Shown here: piece after piece, positions 15,878-24,090 of the stretch
Position numbering within the stretch: the stretch's first letter is position 1
How the letters are laid out: every line of letters starts with the position of its first letter
NCBI GenBank assembly: GCA_019113745.1
Contig: DXGV01000028.1
Span: forward strand, 1 to 33,895
Direction: 5' to 3'
From: Candidatus Blautia intestinavium
GTDB taxonomy: Bacteria > Bacillota > Clostridia > Lachnospirales > Lachnospiraceae
DNA length: 33,895 nucleotides
The notes under the pieces: generated by a model
What the model was told of the DNA's origin: nothing
Databases searched by the model: none
Seen by the model: the letters and a program-made list of their open reading frames with translations, nothing else
Made by a program: the position numbers and the translations under genes

Positions 15878-15902
15878 GCCGTCGGGATCAGACGGCTTTT
15901 TT
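15878..15902 (+). terminator. plus-strand terminator overlapping the folT 3' end
   Basis: GCCGTC, 7-nt loop, GACGGC, then TTTTTT. It ends the GNAT transcript. On the other strand the same stem contains the stop codon of the folate transporter gene, with no T run on that side. Confidence 0.7.
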
Positions 15903-16457
15903 CTTCAGGACCGCCGGGGTTACTGTGCCCACAACCAGAGAAGTCAGAGGGCTGAAATACAGAAGGCAGGTCAGCACACTGTAAATCGGGATCAGGACTA
16001 CGAACTGAACCAGCCTTCCCGGAATGATCGTATAGAAGTTATATCCCTCAAAAAGCACCAGACCCATGGTAGTCAGGACAAGAGAGCTTACGACAGCCGT
16101 TCCGAAAACAGAAAGCACGATTCCTGCTGTTTTGCCTTTTTTTGTCCTGTTGGCGTACAGCGGCTTTGCCAGCGCCGGGATCAGTCCCCAGCAGATTGCC
16201 GCCGTCGTAATAAACGGGTCAATGGGATATCCTTTCATAAAGCATCCCAGGATATCGGCGGTCAGTCCGCAGACAGCTCCGGCTGCCGGACCCATCCACA
16301 GTCCTGCCAGTATGGTGCACACGCTTCCTACAGAAATACGGTACGCTCCCAGCTCCACCACAAACACTCTGGTAAGCACCAGATGCATGGCTACCAGAAG
16401 GGCCATAAAGACCAGAGTTTTTACGTTCCAATAAGTTTTGTAATTGTTTTTCTGCAT
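15888..16457 (-). CDS. folT: folate-family ECF transporter S component (FolT-like)
   Basis: 189 residues with about five to six membrane helices. It captures folate, and works with the shared ECF energising module (EcfA/A'/T), not encoded here. The segment AYRISVGSVCTILAGLWMG near residue 38 and the GLTADILGCFMKG segment are typical of the folate-family S components. Identification is strengthened by a tetrahydrofolate riboswitch in the leader. The ATG has GGAGGTG 8 nt upstream. It is transcribed alone from a promoter at 16672-16699. Confidence 0.87.
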   Translation of the reverse strand: MQKNNYKTYWNVKTLVFMALLVAMHLVLTRVFVVELGAYRISVGSVCTILAGLWMGPAAGAVCGLTADILGCFMKGYPIDPFITTAAICWGLIPALAKPLYANRTKKGKTAGIVLSVFGTAVVSSLVLTTMGLVLFEGYNFYTIIPGRLVQFVVLIPIYSVLTCLLYFSPLTSLVVGTVTPAVLKKKAV

Positions 16458-16481
16458 AATAAAAACACCTCCATAATGTTT

Positions 16482-16505
16482 TCACAGAGTTAGAGTAGTT
16501 ACCAT
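16482..16505 (-). CDS. possible 7-codon leader ORF (MVTTLTL) before folT
   Basis: A GGAGGG site lies 10 nt before an ATG followed by seven sense codons in all and TGA. It falls between the riboswitch aptamer and folT. It may be a leader peptide or simply a decoy ribosome site. No protein evidence is possible for something this short. Confidence 0.3.
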   Translation of the reverse strand: MVTTLTL

Positions 16506-16544
16506 AAATAATAATCCCTCCACATTATGAGATGTTCTCATATG

Positions 16545-16654
16545 TAGCAACGGGTGCGGAAAATATATCGTAAGCCTTCTCCATCCTGCAGCTTTTCGTT
16601 TCACGGCGACTCCCCAGCCAATGAACACTTAACGCATAAATTCCTACTTCGCTA
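16545..16654 (-). promoter_or_regulatory. tetrahydrofolate (THF) riboswitch aptamer
   Basis: On the minus strand the leader contains the hallmark blocks of the THF aptamer in order: GAAGTAGG, GCGTTAAGTG, CTGGGGAGTCGCC, ACGAAAAGC and CCGCACCCG. The ends pair (TAGCGA with TTGCTA), and an inner stem pairs TTCA with TGAA around a GGC/GCC hairpin. It begins about 11 nt after the predicted transcript start and precedes a folate S component, the classic target. Folate sufficiency should lower folT expression. The expression platform probably acts on translation: CATAATG (downstream of the aptamer) is complementary to CATTATG directly before the folT GGAGG. Confidence 0.85.
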
Positions 16655-16671
16655 TTATTTACTTGTCCCTA

Positions 16672-16699
16672 AGTATAGCATACTTTGCGGATATTTCAA
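16672..16699 (-). promoter_or_regulatory. promoter of the riboswitch-folT transcript
   Basis: On the minus strand: TTGAAA (16694-16699), 16 nt, TATACT (16672-16677) with an extended TG. Its predicted start lies just ahead of the aptamer. Confidence 0.65.
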
Positions 16700-16754
16700 T
16701 ATATTTCGTTAAAGAAATCACAGAATTTTTTCTATAGAAGTTTATTTCTGTTTC

Positions 16755-16763
16755 TGCTATAAT
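16755..16763 (+). promoter_or_regulatory. extended -10 promoter for the small protein-lipoprotein pair
   Basis: TGCTATAAT is a perfect extended -10 element. The -35 position, 17 nt upstream, is poor (TAGAAG). It is the best candidate for transcription of the genes at 16869 and 17113. Confidence 0.45.
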
Positions 16764-16868
16764 TAAAACGTTTAGCAGATCAGAAAGTTTTTCTTCTTTT
16801 GTATTGTTTTGAATTTTTTTCATATACTATTTTAAGTGCAGTCTACAGATCATTCTTATGGAGGATGT

Positions 16869-17066
16869 ATGATGAATAAAAATTCAGACAAACAAAAAGA
16901 AAATCCTTATAATATCTCATATGAAAATTATCTGGATACTAACGCCTGTACAGAATGTACCGGTCTTATGCCGAACGCCGCCCAAAGCAGGGAAGAATGG
17001 GAAGCATACCGCGAGATTTTTGATTTTTCAGCCCTCCCGGCAGAGTCAGAAAAGCCCCGGGACTGA
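16869..17066 (+). CDS. small acidic protein with CxxC motif, unknown function
   Basis: 65 residues, not assigned to a family. It is hydrophilic throughout, with no signal peptide or membrane helix. A central NACTECTGLMP block carries Cys27 and Cys30, followed by a Trp/Tyr-containing acidic helix (EEWEAYREIFDF). The Cys pair could bind metal or be redox active. Two adjacent ATG codons (16869, 16872) follow a GGAGG site; the longer frame from 16836 has no site. It lies 46 nt upstream of the lipoprotein gene and probably shares its transcript. Confidence 0.6.
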   Translation: MMNKNSDKQKENPYNISYENYLDTNACTECTGLMPNAAQSREEWEAYREIFDFSALPAESEKPRD

Positions 17067-17112
17067 ATACAGAGCCTGGTATTCCGGTAATTTATTCTGC
17101 CGGAGGAATCAA

Positions 17113-18252
17113 ATGAAAAAACTACGCATTGTATGCATCTGCCTTTCCTGCGCTGTACTTCTCACCGGCTGCAGTCCCGGAACCGTTCTGGAACAGTTCA
17201 CATCCGCCGGGGATTCCGCTGTCCAGGAGCCGGTTCCCGACAGCGCCCGCGTCTATATGGACGAAATCCACGGGACGCTGGAAGATTTTGACGGAAGCAG
17301 TCTTACTCTTCTGGACGATCAGAGTACCTATGTTTTTGACGTTTCCAACGCCACTCTGGAATGCGAAGGCGGCATGATCACCGGAGACGAGATCAGCGTC
17401 ATTTACCAGGGACAGCTTGACAGCACAGATACCAGTACTGTCCAGGCGCTGAAAGTGGTGGACGAATATCATAAAAAAACACGGCTTGAGGAAAAGACCA
17501 CCTACGGACAGGTACAGAATCTCACCGCCAATTCCATTACCCTGAAATCCCGTACCGGCCGGGTGGCCACCTATCCGATCACCGGAACAGAACAGTATTA
17601 CCAGAACGGTATCCGTTCCGGCTCCTGGGTCTATCTCCATTATAAAGGCAGCTTCGGCCAGTCGGAATCAGATGATCCCATGGTGCTTAACGCGTCTCAT
17701 CTGAAGGTATTAAGCGTATCGGACATAGATCCCCTTGCTGTTCCTTCCCCCACGCCTACTCCTGCTCCCAAAGAAGGGGAGACTGCCGTTCAGGAAAAAA
17801 AGTTTCAGGCAGTCATCCAGAATATCCGGCTGAATACTCTGCAGGTAACCGTCTCGAATTCCAATACCGTTTTAAATCTGAATCTTTCCGGGATTCCATG
17901 TTATTTCAGCGGCGGAGCCGCTCCCGGTTCCGGCGTGACCGTCGTCTATACCGGAGATTTTAACGGGCAGAGCCTTGAGGGGATCACCCTTTTAGGCGTT
18001 ACAGGCGACATTCCGGAAAAGCTGAGCGAACGGGAGATAGGTTTTTCCGTCACAGGCGAGATCACTGCCTCGACGGCCAACACCGTCACCCTTCTCACAA
18101 ATGACGGAGTGCGCGTTACATGCCGCACTGACGGGGCTGACAATACCTCCACCGGAGGACTGCTTACAGGAAGCTCTGTAAAGATCACGTTTGATCCTGC
18201 CGCTTCCAGAGAATCCAATATTTATACCTGTCTGAAAATCGAAGACGCCTGA
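17113..18252 (+). CDS. lipoprotein with four tandem beta-type repeats
   Basis: 379 residues. The signal peptide ends in the lipobox LLTGC (Cys20), so the mature protein is tethered to the outer face of the membrane. Four copies of a domain of about 70 residues follow: about 50-118, 130-203, 230-298 and 310-377. Each has a start like G-x-V/L with a TL or TV strand, a middle Gly-x-V-x-V-x-Y-x-G turn (ISVIYQG, VYLHYKG, VTVVYTG, VKITFDP) and an end near LKV or LKI. A Pro-Thr linker (211-220) separates copies 2 and 3. The fold resembles DUF5666-type beta barrels; the function is unknown. The start has GGAGGAATCAA before ATG. A strong terminator follows. Confidence 0.8.
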   Translation: MKKLRIVCICLSCAVLLTGCSPGTVLEQFTSAGDSAVQEPVPDSARVYMDEIHGTLEDFDGSSLTLLDDQSTYVFDVSNATLECEGGMITGDEISVIYQGQLDSTDTSTVQALKVVDEYHKKTRLEEKTTYGQVQNLTANSITLKSRTGRVATYPITGTEQYYQNGIRSGSWVYLHYKGSFGQSESDDPMVLNASHLKVLSVSDIDPLAVPSPTPTPAPKEGETAVQEKKFQAVIQNIRLNTLQVTVSNSNTVLNLNLSGIPCYFSGGAAPGSGVTVVYTGDFNGQSLEGITLLGVTGDIPEKLSEREIGFSVTGEITASTANTVTLLTNDGVRVTCRTDGADNTSTGGLLTGSSVKITFDPAASRESNIYTCLKIEDA

Positions 18253-18258
18253 AACAGC

Positions 18259-18304
18259 GGAGGGATACAGGAATCTTTTCTTACCTGTACCCCTCCTTCT
18301 TTTT
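18259..18304 (+). terminator. strong terminator after the lipoprotein gene
   Basis: Stem GGAGGG-a-TACAGG / CCTGTA-c-CCCTCC with a loop of about 12 nt, followed by TTCTTTTT. It also separates the converging amidohydrolase gene. Confidence 0.9.
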
Positions 18305-18307
18305 GCC

Positions 18308-19177
18308 TTAATTCCGGCGGAATCTTTTTTTTATTTCTTCTTCTCCCTGCTTCATCCACTGTTTTACCTCAGGGGAATCTCCCAGTATATGGAGAAAGGC
18401 TTCATACTCGTCCCTGATCCCGGTTCCATGCATTACCCGGAAGGCTCCGGCGTCGCTTCCCAGAGCTGTTTTTGCTCCTTTAAAAAAAGCAGTTTTCAGA
18501 TTCTCTTCCGCGCTTTCCATGATCGGTATCAGCACTTCATCCTCATACCTTCCGCAGCCCAGAAGGTTTCTTACCGTTACCAGCGTCGGCACCCAGACGG
18601 TATGGCTTTCCGCCAGCATGGAGATTGTTTCTCCATCCATATAGTTTCCGTGTTCCAGGCTGTCCACCCCTGCTTCTATGGCGGCCCTTGCTCCATAAAT
18701 CCCGTTTGTATGGCTCATTACGGCAAAGCCTTCCTCATGGGCGATATGCACCATTTCCTTAACCTCTTTCCCGTCCAGAGGCGTCCCTGTTACCTTTCCG
18801 TGGTTTTTAAAATCAAGAAGCCCTGTGGTCATGATCTTGATAAAATCCGCGCCCTGACTTTTGGCCTCCAGCACCCGGCTATGAAATTCTCTGAGATCAG
18901 CAAAACTTTTCCCCACAATTCCACCGTAATGGCCTTCTTTATGTATGGCAAAAACAGGAGTACGGTAATCGATCCCGTATTCCGGCGCCAGCTTCTTTGC
19001 CAGGACCGACACTCCCAGGGCGTCTCCCCCGTCTCTTACAAAGGAGACGCCTGCCTGCCTGTAAAGCTTCAGACATCTCCGCACAATCTCTTCGTCAGCT
19101 CCCTGCTCATGCCGTTTTACCGCAGCCTGATAATTGATCCCGTCCATGATCACATGGGCATGACATTCCCCGAACAT
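18308..19177 (-). CDS. metal-dependent amidohydrolase (imidazolonepropionase-like)
   Basis: 289 residues. All metal ligands of the amidohydrolase TIM barrel are in place: ECHAHV (His6, His8), FIKIMTTG (Lys114, likely carbamylated), VMSHTNG (His156), SLEHGNY (His176) and LGSDAGAF (Asp242). It hydrolyses an unidentified amide or cyclic amide. The protein begins at the HxH motif, so it lacks the N-terminal beta-sandwich half that most relatives of about 380-400 residues carry. This may be a natural short form; no coding remnant was seen upstream. The start has GAGGTG. It lies about 250 nt downstream of the start of the AlaX 3' region (95 nt after its stop) and may be co-transcribed. Confidence 0.85.
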   Translation of the reverse strand: MFGECHAHVIMDGINYQAAVKRHEQGADEEIVRRCLKLYRQAGVSFVRDGGDALGVSVLAKKLAPEYGIDYRTPVFAIHKEGHYGGIVGKSFADLREFHSRVLEAKSQGADFIKIMTTGLLDFKNHGKVTGTPLDGKEVKEMVHIAHEEGFAVMSHTNGIYGARAAIEAGVDSLEHGNYMDGETISMLAESHTVWVPTLVTVRNLLGCGRYEDEVLIPIMESAEENLKTAFFKGAKTALGSDAGAFRVMHGTGIRDEYEAFLHILGDSPEVKQWMKQGEEEIKKRFRRN

Positions 19178-19227
19178 CTTTCGTCACCTCATATATTTTT
19201 GTCGTCCCTGTCTGCCGGAAGACTTCT

Positions 19228-19252
19228 TCCCGGGACTGCCGCCCGGGATTTC
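19228..19252 (-). other. GC-rich hairpin between alaX-like and amidohydrolase genes
   Basis: TCCCGGG / CCCGGGA stem with a 6-nt loop in the 95-nt spacer. There is no T run, so it is more likely a processing or stability element than a terminator. Confidence 0.35.
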
Positions 19253-19272
19253 CTCCCGGAAAAGCCTCTCCC

Positions 19273-20424
19273 TTACTGACGGAAAAATCTTCTGATCTCT
19301 TCTTCCTCCGCTTTTACCGAGCCCTGGGCAAAAAACGGCCTGCCGCCGCCCCGTCCGTCCAGCGCCTGGTTCATTTCTTTTACAAACTGGCGGAGATCTC
19401 CGTCTTTTTCGCCAATGGCATATTTATACGTTCCGTCCGGGCTTTTAGAAAAGACCGCGCAGCATCCGGCGCATTTTTGCATCACCGCGTCGGCCATCCT
19501 CCGCACGCCGTCCGCGTCAAGGCCTTCGTGGAACAGAAGCACGCTTCCCGCTCCCTCCCATCTGTCTGCCTCCGTCCGGCACAGCTCCTGCTCCAGATGG
19601 AGAAGCTGGCCTTTCAGACGGTAATTTTCTTCCCAGAGCCTTTCTACCGCCTGAGCTGTCTCTTCTGTTTTAGCGGAGAGCTTAACGGAAATCCGGCTGT
19701 TCTGATCATTGATCCTGTTCAGATAATCCAGCACTCTTTTTCCGCTGATCATCGTCACACGGACGCCCTCCCGGAAATTTTCCACTCCCAGGATTTTTAC
19801 CATGCCGATTTCTCCGGTATGGGACACATGAGTTCCGCAGCAGGCGCAGAGATCCGTGCCGGGAAATTCCACCAGACGTATTTTACCCTCCAGTTCCTTC
19901 TTGCTTCTGTATGGAAGACTTTTCAGCTCCTCCTCATCAGGATAAAAAATCTTCACCGGGGCGTTTTCCCATATCTTTCTGTTTGTTTTTTCTTCTATCT
20001 CCATGAGCTGTTCTCTTGTCAGAACACCGCTGAAATCAATGGTGATCACGTCGCTTCCCATATGGAATCCCACGTTATGGTAGCCGTAGATACTGTTCAC
20101 CAGCCCGCTTACCATATGCTCGCCGGAATGCTGCTGCATCAGATCAAACCGCCTCTCCCAGTCAATCTGTCCTTCCACTGCCGTTCCCGGTTCCAGAGGC
20201 TTCTCTGTATAGTGGATCAGCTCCCCGCCTTCTTCCTGCACGTCTGTAACCGCTATGCCGTTCAGCGTTCCCAGGTCGCAGGGCTGTCCTCCTCCCTCCG
20301 GATAAAAGGCGCTTTGATCCAGGAGGATCTGGTATCCTTTCTCTGCCTTCCTGCATTCTCTGACTTCTCCGTGGAATTCTCTTGTGTATACGTCTTCATA
20401 ATATAGTCTTCTCGTCTCTGTCAC
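19273..20424 (-). CDS. alanyl-tRNA editing protein, AlaX-L type with DHHA1 domain
   Basis: 383 residues. It hydrolyses mischarged Ser- or Gly-tRNA(Ala) in trans. The editing-site zinc ligands are visible: HSGEH (His99, His103) and CCGTHV (Cys196, His199). The N-terminal FYPEGGGQP motif is typical of the AlaRS-like editing core. A coiled segment (about 250-290) leads to a DHHA1 domain ending in GRGGGRPFFAQGS, so this is the long AlaX form. GTG at 20424 is chosen because AGAAGG lies 9 nt upstream and the start then aligns with relatives (TETRRLYYED); the longer frame begins at a TTG without a site. Confidence 0.9.
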   Translation of the reverse strand: MTETRRLYYEDVYTREFHGEVRECRKAEKGYQILLDQSAFYPEGGGQPCDLGTLNGIAVTDVQEEGGELIHYTEKPLEPGTAVEGQIDWERRFDLMQQHSGEHMVSGLVNSIYGYHNVGFHMGSDVITIDFSGVLTREQLMEIEEKTNRKIWENAPVKIFYPDEEELKSLPYRSKKELEGKIRLVEFPGTDLCACCGTHVSHTGEIGMVKILGVENFREGVRVTMISGKRVLDYLNRINDQNSRISVKLSAKTEETAQAVERLWEENYRLKGQLLHLEQELCRTEADRWEGAGSVLLFHEGLDADGVRRMADAVMQKCAGCCAVFSKSPDGTYKYAIGEKDGDLRQFVKEMNQALDGRGGGRPFFAQGSVKAEEEEIRRFFRQ

Positions 20425-20515
20425 TTTCAGCCGCCTTCTTTCTCCTGTAATTGATCGCAACCGCAGGTTCCGGCAGATCCTGTTATCCGGTCCGCCAAAG
20501 CTCTGCTTATTTTTC

Positions 20516-20544
20516 AGTATAGCACAGCTTTTCCGCCATGAACA
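20516..20544 (-). promoter_or_regulatory. promoter of the alaX-like gene
   Basis: On the minus strand: TGTTCA (20539-20544), 17 nt, TATACT (20516-20521) with an extended TG. Confidence 0.55.
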
Positions 20545-20618
20545 GATTTCCTGAAATTTTCACCCTGAAACGCGGACCGCCTGATCCTTCAGGACGTTAC
20601 AGGTCACACTCCAGGACA

Positions 20619-20652
20619 GACAAATGCGGCCCCTGAAAGAGCCGCATTTGTC
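20619..20652 (-). terminator. hairpin after the GH32 gene
   Basis: A perfect 12-bp stem GACAAATGCGGC / GCCGCATTTGTC with a 10-nt loop, 12 nt past the GH32 stop. The T tract is weak on the minus strand (TGTCC follows), so it may end the fructoside operon or stabilise its 3' end. Confidence 0.6.
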
Positions 20653-20663
20653 TACCGAATATT

Positions 20664-22145
20664 TTATTCAAAAGAAAGGTTGTATTTCTCAATACTTACA
20701 GTTGCTTTTCCCTGTGCCGAGAAAGTGATCCCGTCTGCTTCCTGGGGAGTAAAATATGTAACCGTCGCTGTCTGGCTTCCGTCGTTAATGAAAATTTCCA
20801 TACTGAACCGGTCCAGAAGACACCGGAGCGTCACTTCCCCGTTAAGAGGCGATACCTGGAATTCTCTTCTGTGTACGATATCATACATATAACCGCTGTG
20901 GCTTCTGTCAATACAGAGCGCTTCTTTTTTCGGATCATAGGACACAGAAGTATAATATCCCTCCCCGCAGGCCACTTTCATCAGGAACTCTTCAAATTTT
21001 CCGTCAGCCTGAATACGTACCGTCATATCCAGCACTCTTCCCCGGATTCCTTCCAGCGAAGTCTCTTCTGATATTTCCACCTGGTCGTAGCGAACCGGAT
21101 CCCGGCGGTATGTCTCCAGCTCCCGGACTGGTTTCTGGATCAGTTTTCCGTCCCGGAAGCTCAGTTCTCTCGGAACCGTAAGCTGCCCGAAATATTTCAC
21201 GCCCCGGGGAACAAACCTGGAATTGCTCCATGCCTGCATCCAGGCAATCATCACTCTTCTGCCGTCCGGCGTTTCCATTGTCTGCGGAGCGTAAAAATCA
21301 ATCCCGCTGTCAATAGGCTGCACCACCTCTCTCCGGAAGCTGTGCGTCTCTTTGTCATAGGTTCCCGAAATACATAAGGTACAGTGTCCCACATGATATT
21401 TCAGTCCCTGGGGCATCATTTCCATGGGGCTTACCGTCAGAAGATGCTTTCCGTCCAGCTCAAAGAAGTCCGGACACTCCCACATTCCTCCCAGCTCTTT
21501 TGTGCTGGAATCCAGAACATTGGCAAAATGCCAGTCAAATCCGTCCGCGCTTTCAAAAAGGAGGATCGAACTGTTTCCGTCCTCTGTGGCGTTGGCCGCC
21601 ACCGCGTAGAATTTTCCATTTTCATCCCGCCAGATCTTCGGATCACGGAAATCCACAGGACTTCCTCCCTCAGGGAGGTCTTTCGCCGTCAGTACCGGAT
21701 TCCCGCTGTACTTTTCATAATCCGTCCCGTCGCCAGTGGCAATGCACTGTGTCTGATAATGCAGTTCTTTTCCATCAGCGTCCATTACCTTTCCCACTCC
21801 GGTATACATGATAAGATGGCGTCCGTCGTTTATTTCCAGAGCGCTGCCGGAAAAACAGCCTGCATTGTCATAATCCTTATCCGGAGCCATAACTGCCGGA
21901 CGGTATTCCCATGTAATCAGATCCCTGCTCACGGAATGTCCCCAGTGCATGGGCCCCCATTCGTTGGCATAAGGATAGTATTGATAAAACAGATGATATT
22001 CACCTTTGTAGAAGGAAAATCCATTGGGATCATTGATCCATCCGCGGCTTCCTGTCACATGGTAACAGGGCCGCTCCTCAGGACGTACCTCCTGTCTCTT
22101 TTCTCTTTCATAGTCTCTTGCCTGCTGTAAAAGTTTACTGATCAT
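20664..22145 (-). CDS. GH32 beta-fructosidase (sucrose/fructo-oligosaccharide hydrolase)
   Basis: 493 residues. It cleaves terminal beta-fructosyl bonds of sucrose or fructo-oligosaccharides. Catalytic motifs of clan GH-J are clear: the nucleophile Asp39 in WINDPNG, the transition-state Asp in FRDPK (167-169) and the acid/base Glu223 in MWECPDF. The five-bladed propeller is followed by a beta-sandwich (about 360-493). There is no signal peptide, so it acts in the cytoplasm on substrate imported by the adjacent ABC transporter. The ATG at 22145 is preferred (AGGA 7 nt upstream); the ATG at 22166 has no site. It is the last gene of the operon. A phosphotransferase-type sucrose-6-phosphate role is less likely, as no PTS gene is present. 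Confidence 0.92.
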   Translation of the reverse strand: MISKLLQQARDYEREKRQEVRPEERPCYHVTGSRGWINDPNGFSFYKGEYHLFYQYYPYANEWGPMHWGHSVSRDLITWEYRPAVMAPDKDYDNAGCFSGSALEINDGRHLIMYTGVGKVMDADGKELHYQTQCIATGDGTDYEKYSGNPVLTAKDLPEGGSPVDFRDPKIWRDENGKFYAVAANATEDGNSSILLFESADGFDWHFANVLDSSTKELGGMWECPDFFELDGKHLLTVSPMEMMPQGLKYHVGHCTLCISGTYDKETHSFRREVVQPIDSGIDFYAPQTMETPDGRRVMIAWMQAWSNSRFVPRGVKYFGQLTVPRELSFRDGKLIQKPVRELETYRRDPVRYDQVEISEETSLEGIRGRVLDMTVRIQADGKFEEFLMKVACGEGYYTSVSYDPKKEALCIDRSHSGYMYDIVHRREFQVSPLNGEVTLRCLLDRFSMEIFINDGSQTATVTYFTPQEADGITFSAQGKATVSIEKYNLSFE

Positions 22146-22251
22146 ATGGTGATCCTGCCTTTCCATTATCTATTATTTTTTCTGTCGGCCAGCATTCCCA
22201 CAGTCACAATAAGCAGCCGGAAAAAGGCTTTCTCAGCGAATATCGGCCATA

Positions 22252-23100
22252 TCAGCCTTTAATACCGGAAGACGCGATACCTTCCACATAGTATTTCTGC
22301 ATGAAGATGAACATAATGATCATCGGTATCGCAGAAACGACCAGAGCTGCCATGATCGCGCTGTAATGAACCGGGTTTGTTCCAAAGAAGGACTGTACCG
22401 CAAGCTGGATCGTACGTTTGTCTTCGCCTGTCATAACCAGGAACGGCCACATAAAGTCGTTCCAGTGGGCTACAAAGTCAAGGATGAATACCGTAGCATA
22501 TACGGTCTTGGAGATCGGAACCACAATTTTGAAAAAGGTTCCGGCCGGGCTGCATCCGTCGATTGCCGCCGCCTCGATAAGATCGTCCGGAATATCATAG
22601 AAGAACTGCCGGAACATGTAGATCGAGAAGCACTTCGCGATGAAAGGCACTACCAGGGCTGCCAGAGTGTTGACCCAGCCAAGCTGAGACATCTCGATAT
22701 ACAGCGGCAGCATGATCGCTTCCATAGGAAGAACCATCAGCGCAACGACCAGATTCAGGATCGCTCCCTTGCCTCTGAACTCGAATTTCGCCAGCGCGTA
22801 ACCGCACATAGAGTTTACAAGAAGGTCAAAAACCAGGATCAGGGCAATATAAAGGAGTGTGTTTTTAAATACCTGGGGCAGGTTCAGTCTGGAGAACACT
22901 TCCGCATAGTTGTTCAGAGACGCCTGCACCGGCAGGAAGGTTGTAAGGGAATCCATATTGGCAAAAATCTCTGCCTCCGGCTTCAGAGAAGCGGAAATCA
23001 TCCAGATCAGAGGGGAAACAAAGATGATGCCGATGATGATGTTCCCGAAATAAAACATAAATTTGCCGAATTTGGCTGAAAACTGCATTGATTTCGTCAT
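22252..23100 (-). CDS. carbohydrate ABC transporter permease, MalG/MsmG-like
   Basis: 282 residues with six membrane helices. The EAA loop that docks the ATPase is EAAAIDGCSPAGTFFKIVVP. The protein ends with the conserved YVEGIASSGIKG tail of MalG-type permeases. It forms the membrane channel with the permease at 23117-24022. No ATPase gene is nearby, as is common in Firmicutes, where one MsmK-type ATPase serves several sugar importers. It starts 16 nt after the preceding permease gene with a GGGAGGGGG site. Confidence 0.93.
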   Translation of the reverse strand: MTKSMQFSAKFGKFMFYFGNIIIGIIFVSPLIWMISASLKPEAEIFANMDSLTTFLPVQASLNNYAEVFSRLNLPQVFKNTLLYIALILVFDLLVNSMCGYALAKFEFRGKGAILNLVVALMVLPMEAIMLPLYIEMSQLGWVNTLAALVVPFIAKCFSIYMFRQFFYDIPDDLIEAAAIDGCSPAGTFFKIVVPISKTVYATVFILDFVAHWNDFMWPFLVMTGEDKRTIQLAVQSFFGTNPVHYSAIMAALVVSAIPMIIMFIFMQKYYVEGIASSGIKG

Positions 23101-23116
23101 GATCTCTCCCCCTCCC

Positions 23117-24022
23117 TTAATCCGTAGACGTGGTAATTTTCTTCATTGCCATGGACATACATACGACAATGACAAAGAATACCGCCGCGATCGAGCAGGC
23201 ATAACCAAAGTTACCTCTCTGGAAGCCCTCTGAGTAAATGTAGTATACCAGAGTCTTAGTGGAGTTTTTCGGTCCGCCCTGTGTCATGATATAAGGCTGG
23301 GTGAAGAGCTTCATTGCCTGAATCATGGTTATCATGATAACATATTTGATGGTTCCCTTCAATCCCGGAAGGGTAATATAAAGGAACTGTTTGAATTTCG
23401 TAGCTCCGTCCACAGACGCGGCCTCGTACTGATCCCGGGGTATTCCCTGCAGGCCGGCCAGGAAGATCATCATCTGATATCCGGCGCCCTGCCATGCGGA
23501 CATGAAAATGATCGAGTTCATGGCCGTATGCTCGTCATTCAGGAAGCTGATAGGATCAAGTCCCAGAGACGTCAGGATGGAGTTAAAAAGACCCGTGTTG
23601 GGGTTCGCGTTATAAAGCACGGACCACAGAACGGAGATAACTACCATGGAAGTAAGCTGCGGGCTGAAATACATGGTCCTGAAAACCGCCACGCCGCGGA
23701 ACTTCTTGGATACAAGAAGGGCAAGCCCCAGAGCCAGGGCGCACTGGACAGGAACAACGATGACTGTAAAGTACACAGTATTTTTCAGCGCCTGCCAGAA
23801 GTTTTTGTCCTGGAAAAGTTCTATATAATTCTCAATACCGATAAATTTCATGGCGTCCGGGCGCATGATCTGATACTTAAATCCAGAAAAGTAAACCGTA
23901 TAGATCATCGGCACTACCAGAAACGCGATCAGAAGGATCACCGCCGGGGCAACAAAGAAATACGCGGCAATTCTTTCGTCACGCTTTCTGCCAGTAAGTT
24001 TCTTTGCTTTCGTCTTAGCCAT
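23117..24022 (-). CDS. carbohydrate ABC transporter permease, MalF/MsmF-like
   Basis: 301 residues with six membrane helices after a basic N-terminal tail (KTKAKKLTGRKRDE). The EAA loop is YEAASVDGATKFKQFLYITLP. It pairs with the MalG-like permease downstream. The ATG at 24022 follows AAAGGGGGAAAGG; the longer frame from 24061 runs through the intergenic hairpin and is rejected. Confidence 0.93.
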   Translation of the reverse strand: MAKTKAKKLTGRKRDERIAAYFFVAPAVILLIAFLVVPMIYTVYFSGFKYQIMRPDAMKFIGIENYIELFQDKNFWQALKNTVYFTVIVVPVQCALALGLALLVSKKFRGVAVFRTMYFSPQLTSMVVISVLWSVLYNANPNTGLFNSILTSLGLDPISFLNDEHTAMNSIIFMSAWQGAGYQMMIFLAGLQGIPRDQYEAASVDGATKFKQFLYITLPGLKGTIKYVIMITMIQAMKLFTQPYIMTQGGPKNSTKTLVYYIYSEGFQRGNFGYACSIAAVFFVIVVCMSMAMKKITTSTD

Positions 24023-24047
24023 AACCTTTCCCCCTTTCAAACAAAGA

Positions 24048-24072
24048 GGCCGCACCGCCATGCGATGCGGCC
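24048..24072 (-). terminator. intercistronic hairpin after the binding-protein gene
   Basis: On the minus strand GGCCGCA / TGCGGCC encloses 11 nt and is followed by TCTTTGTTTG. Placed between the solute-binding protein and permease genes, it probably acts as a partial terminator or 3' stabiliser that favours the binding protein. Confidence 0.65.
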
Positions 24073-24090
24073 AGATTTTATGACCTTTTT

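Noticed and set aside
15861..16493. 210-codon plus-strand open frame over folT
   Set aside because: It is antisense to a clear membrane transporter and carries no protein-like features.
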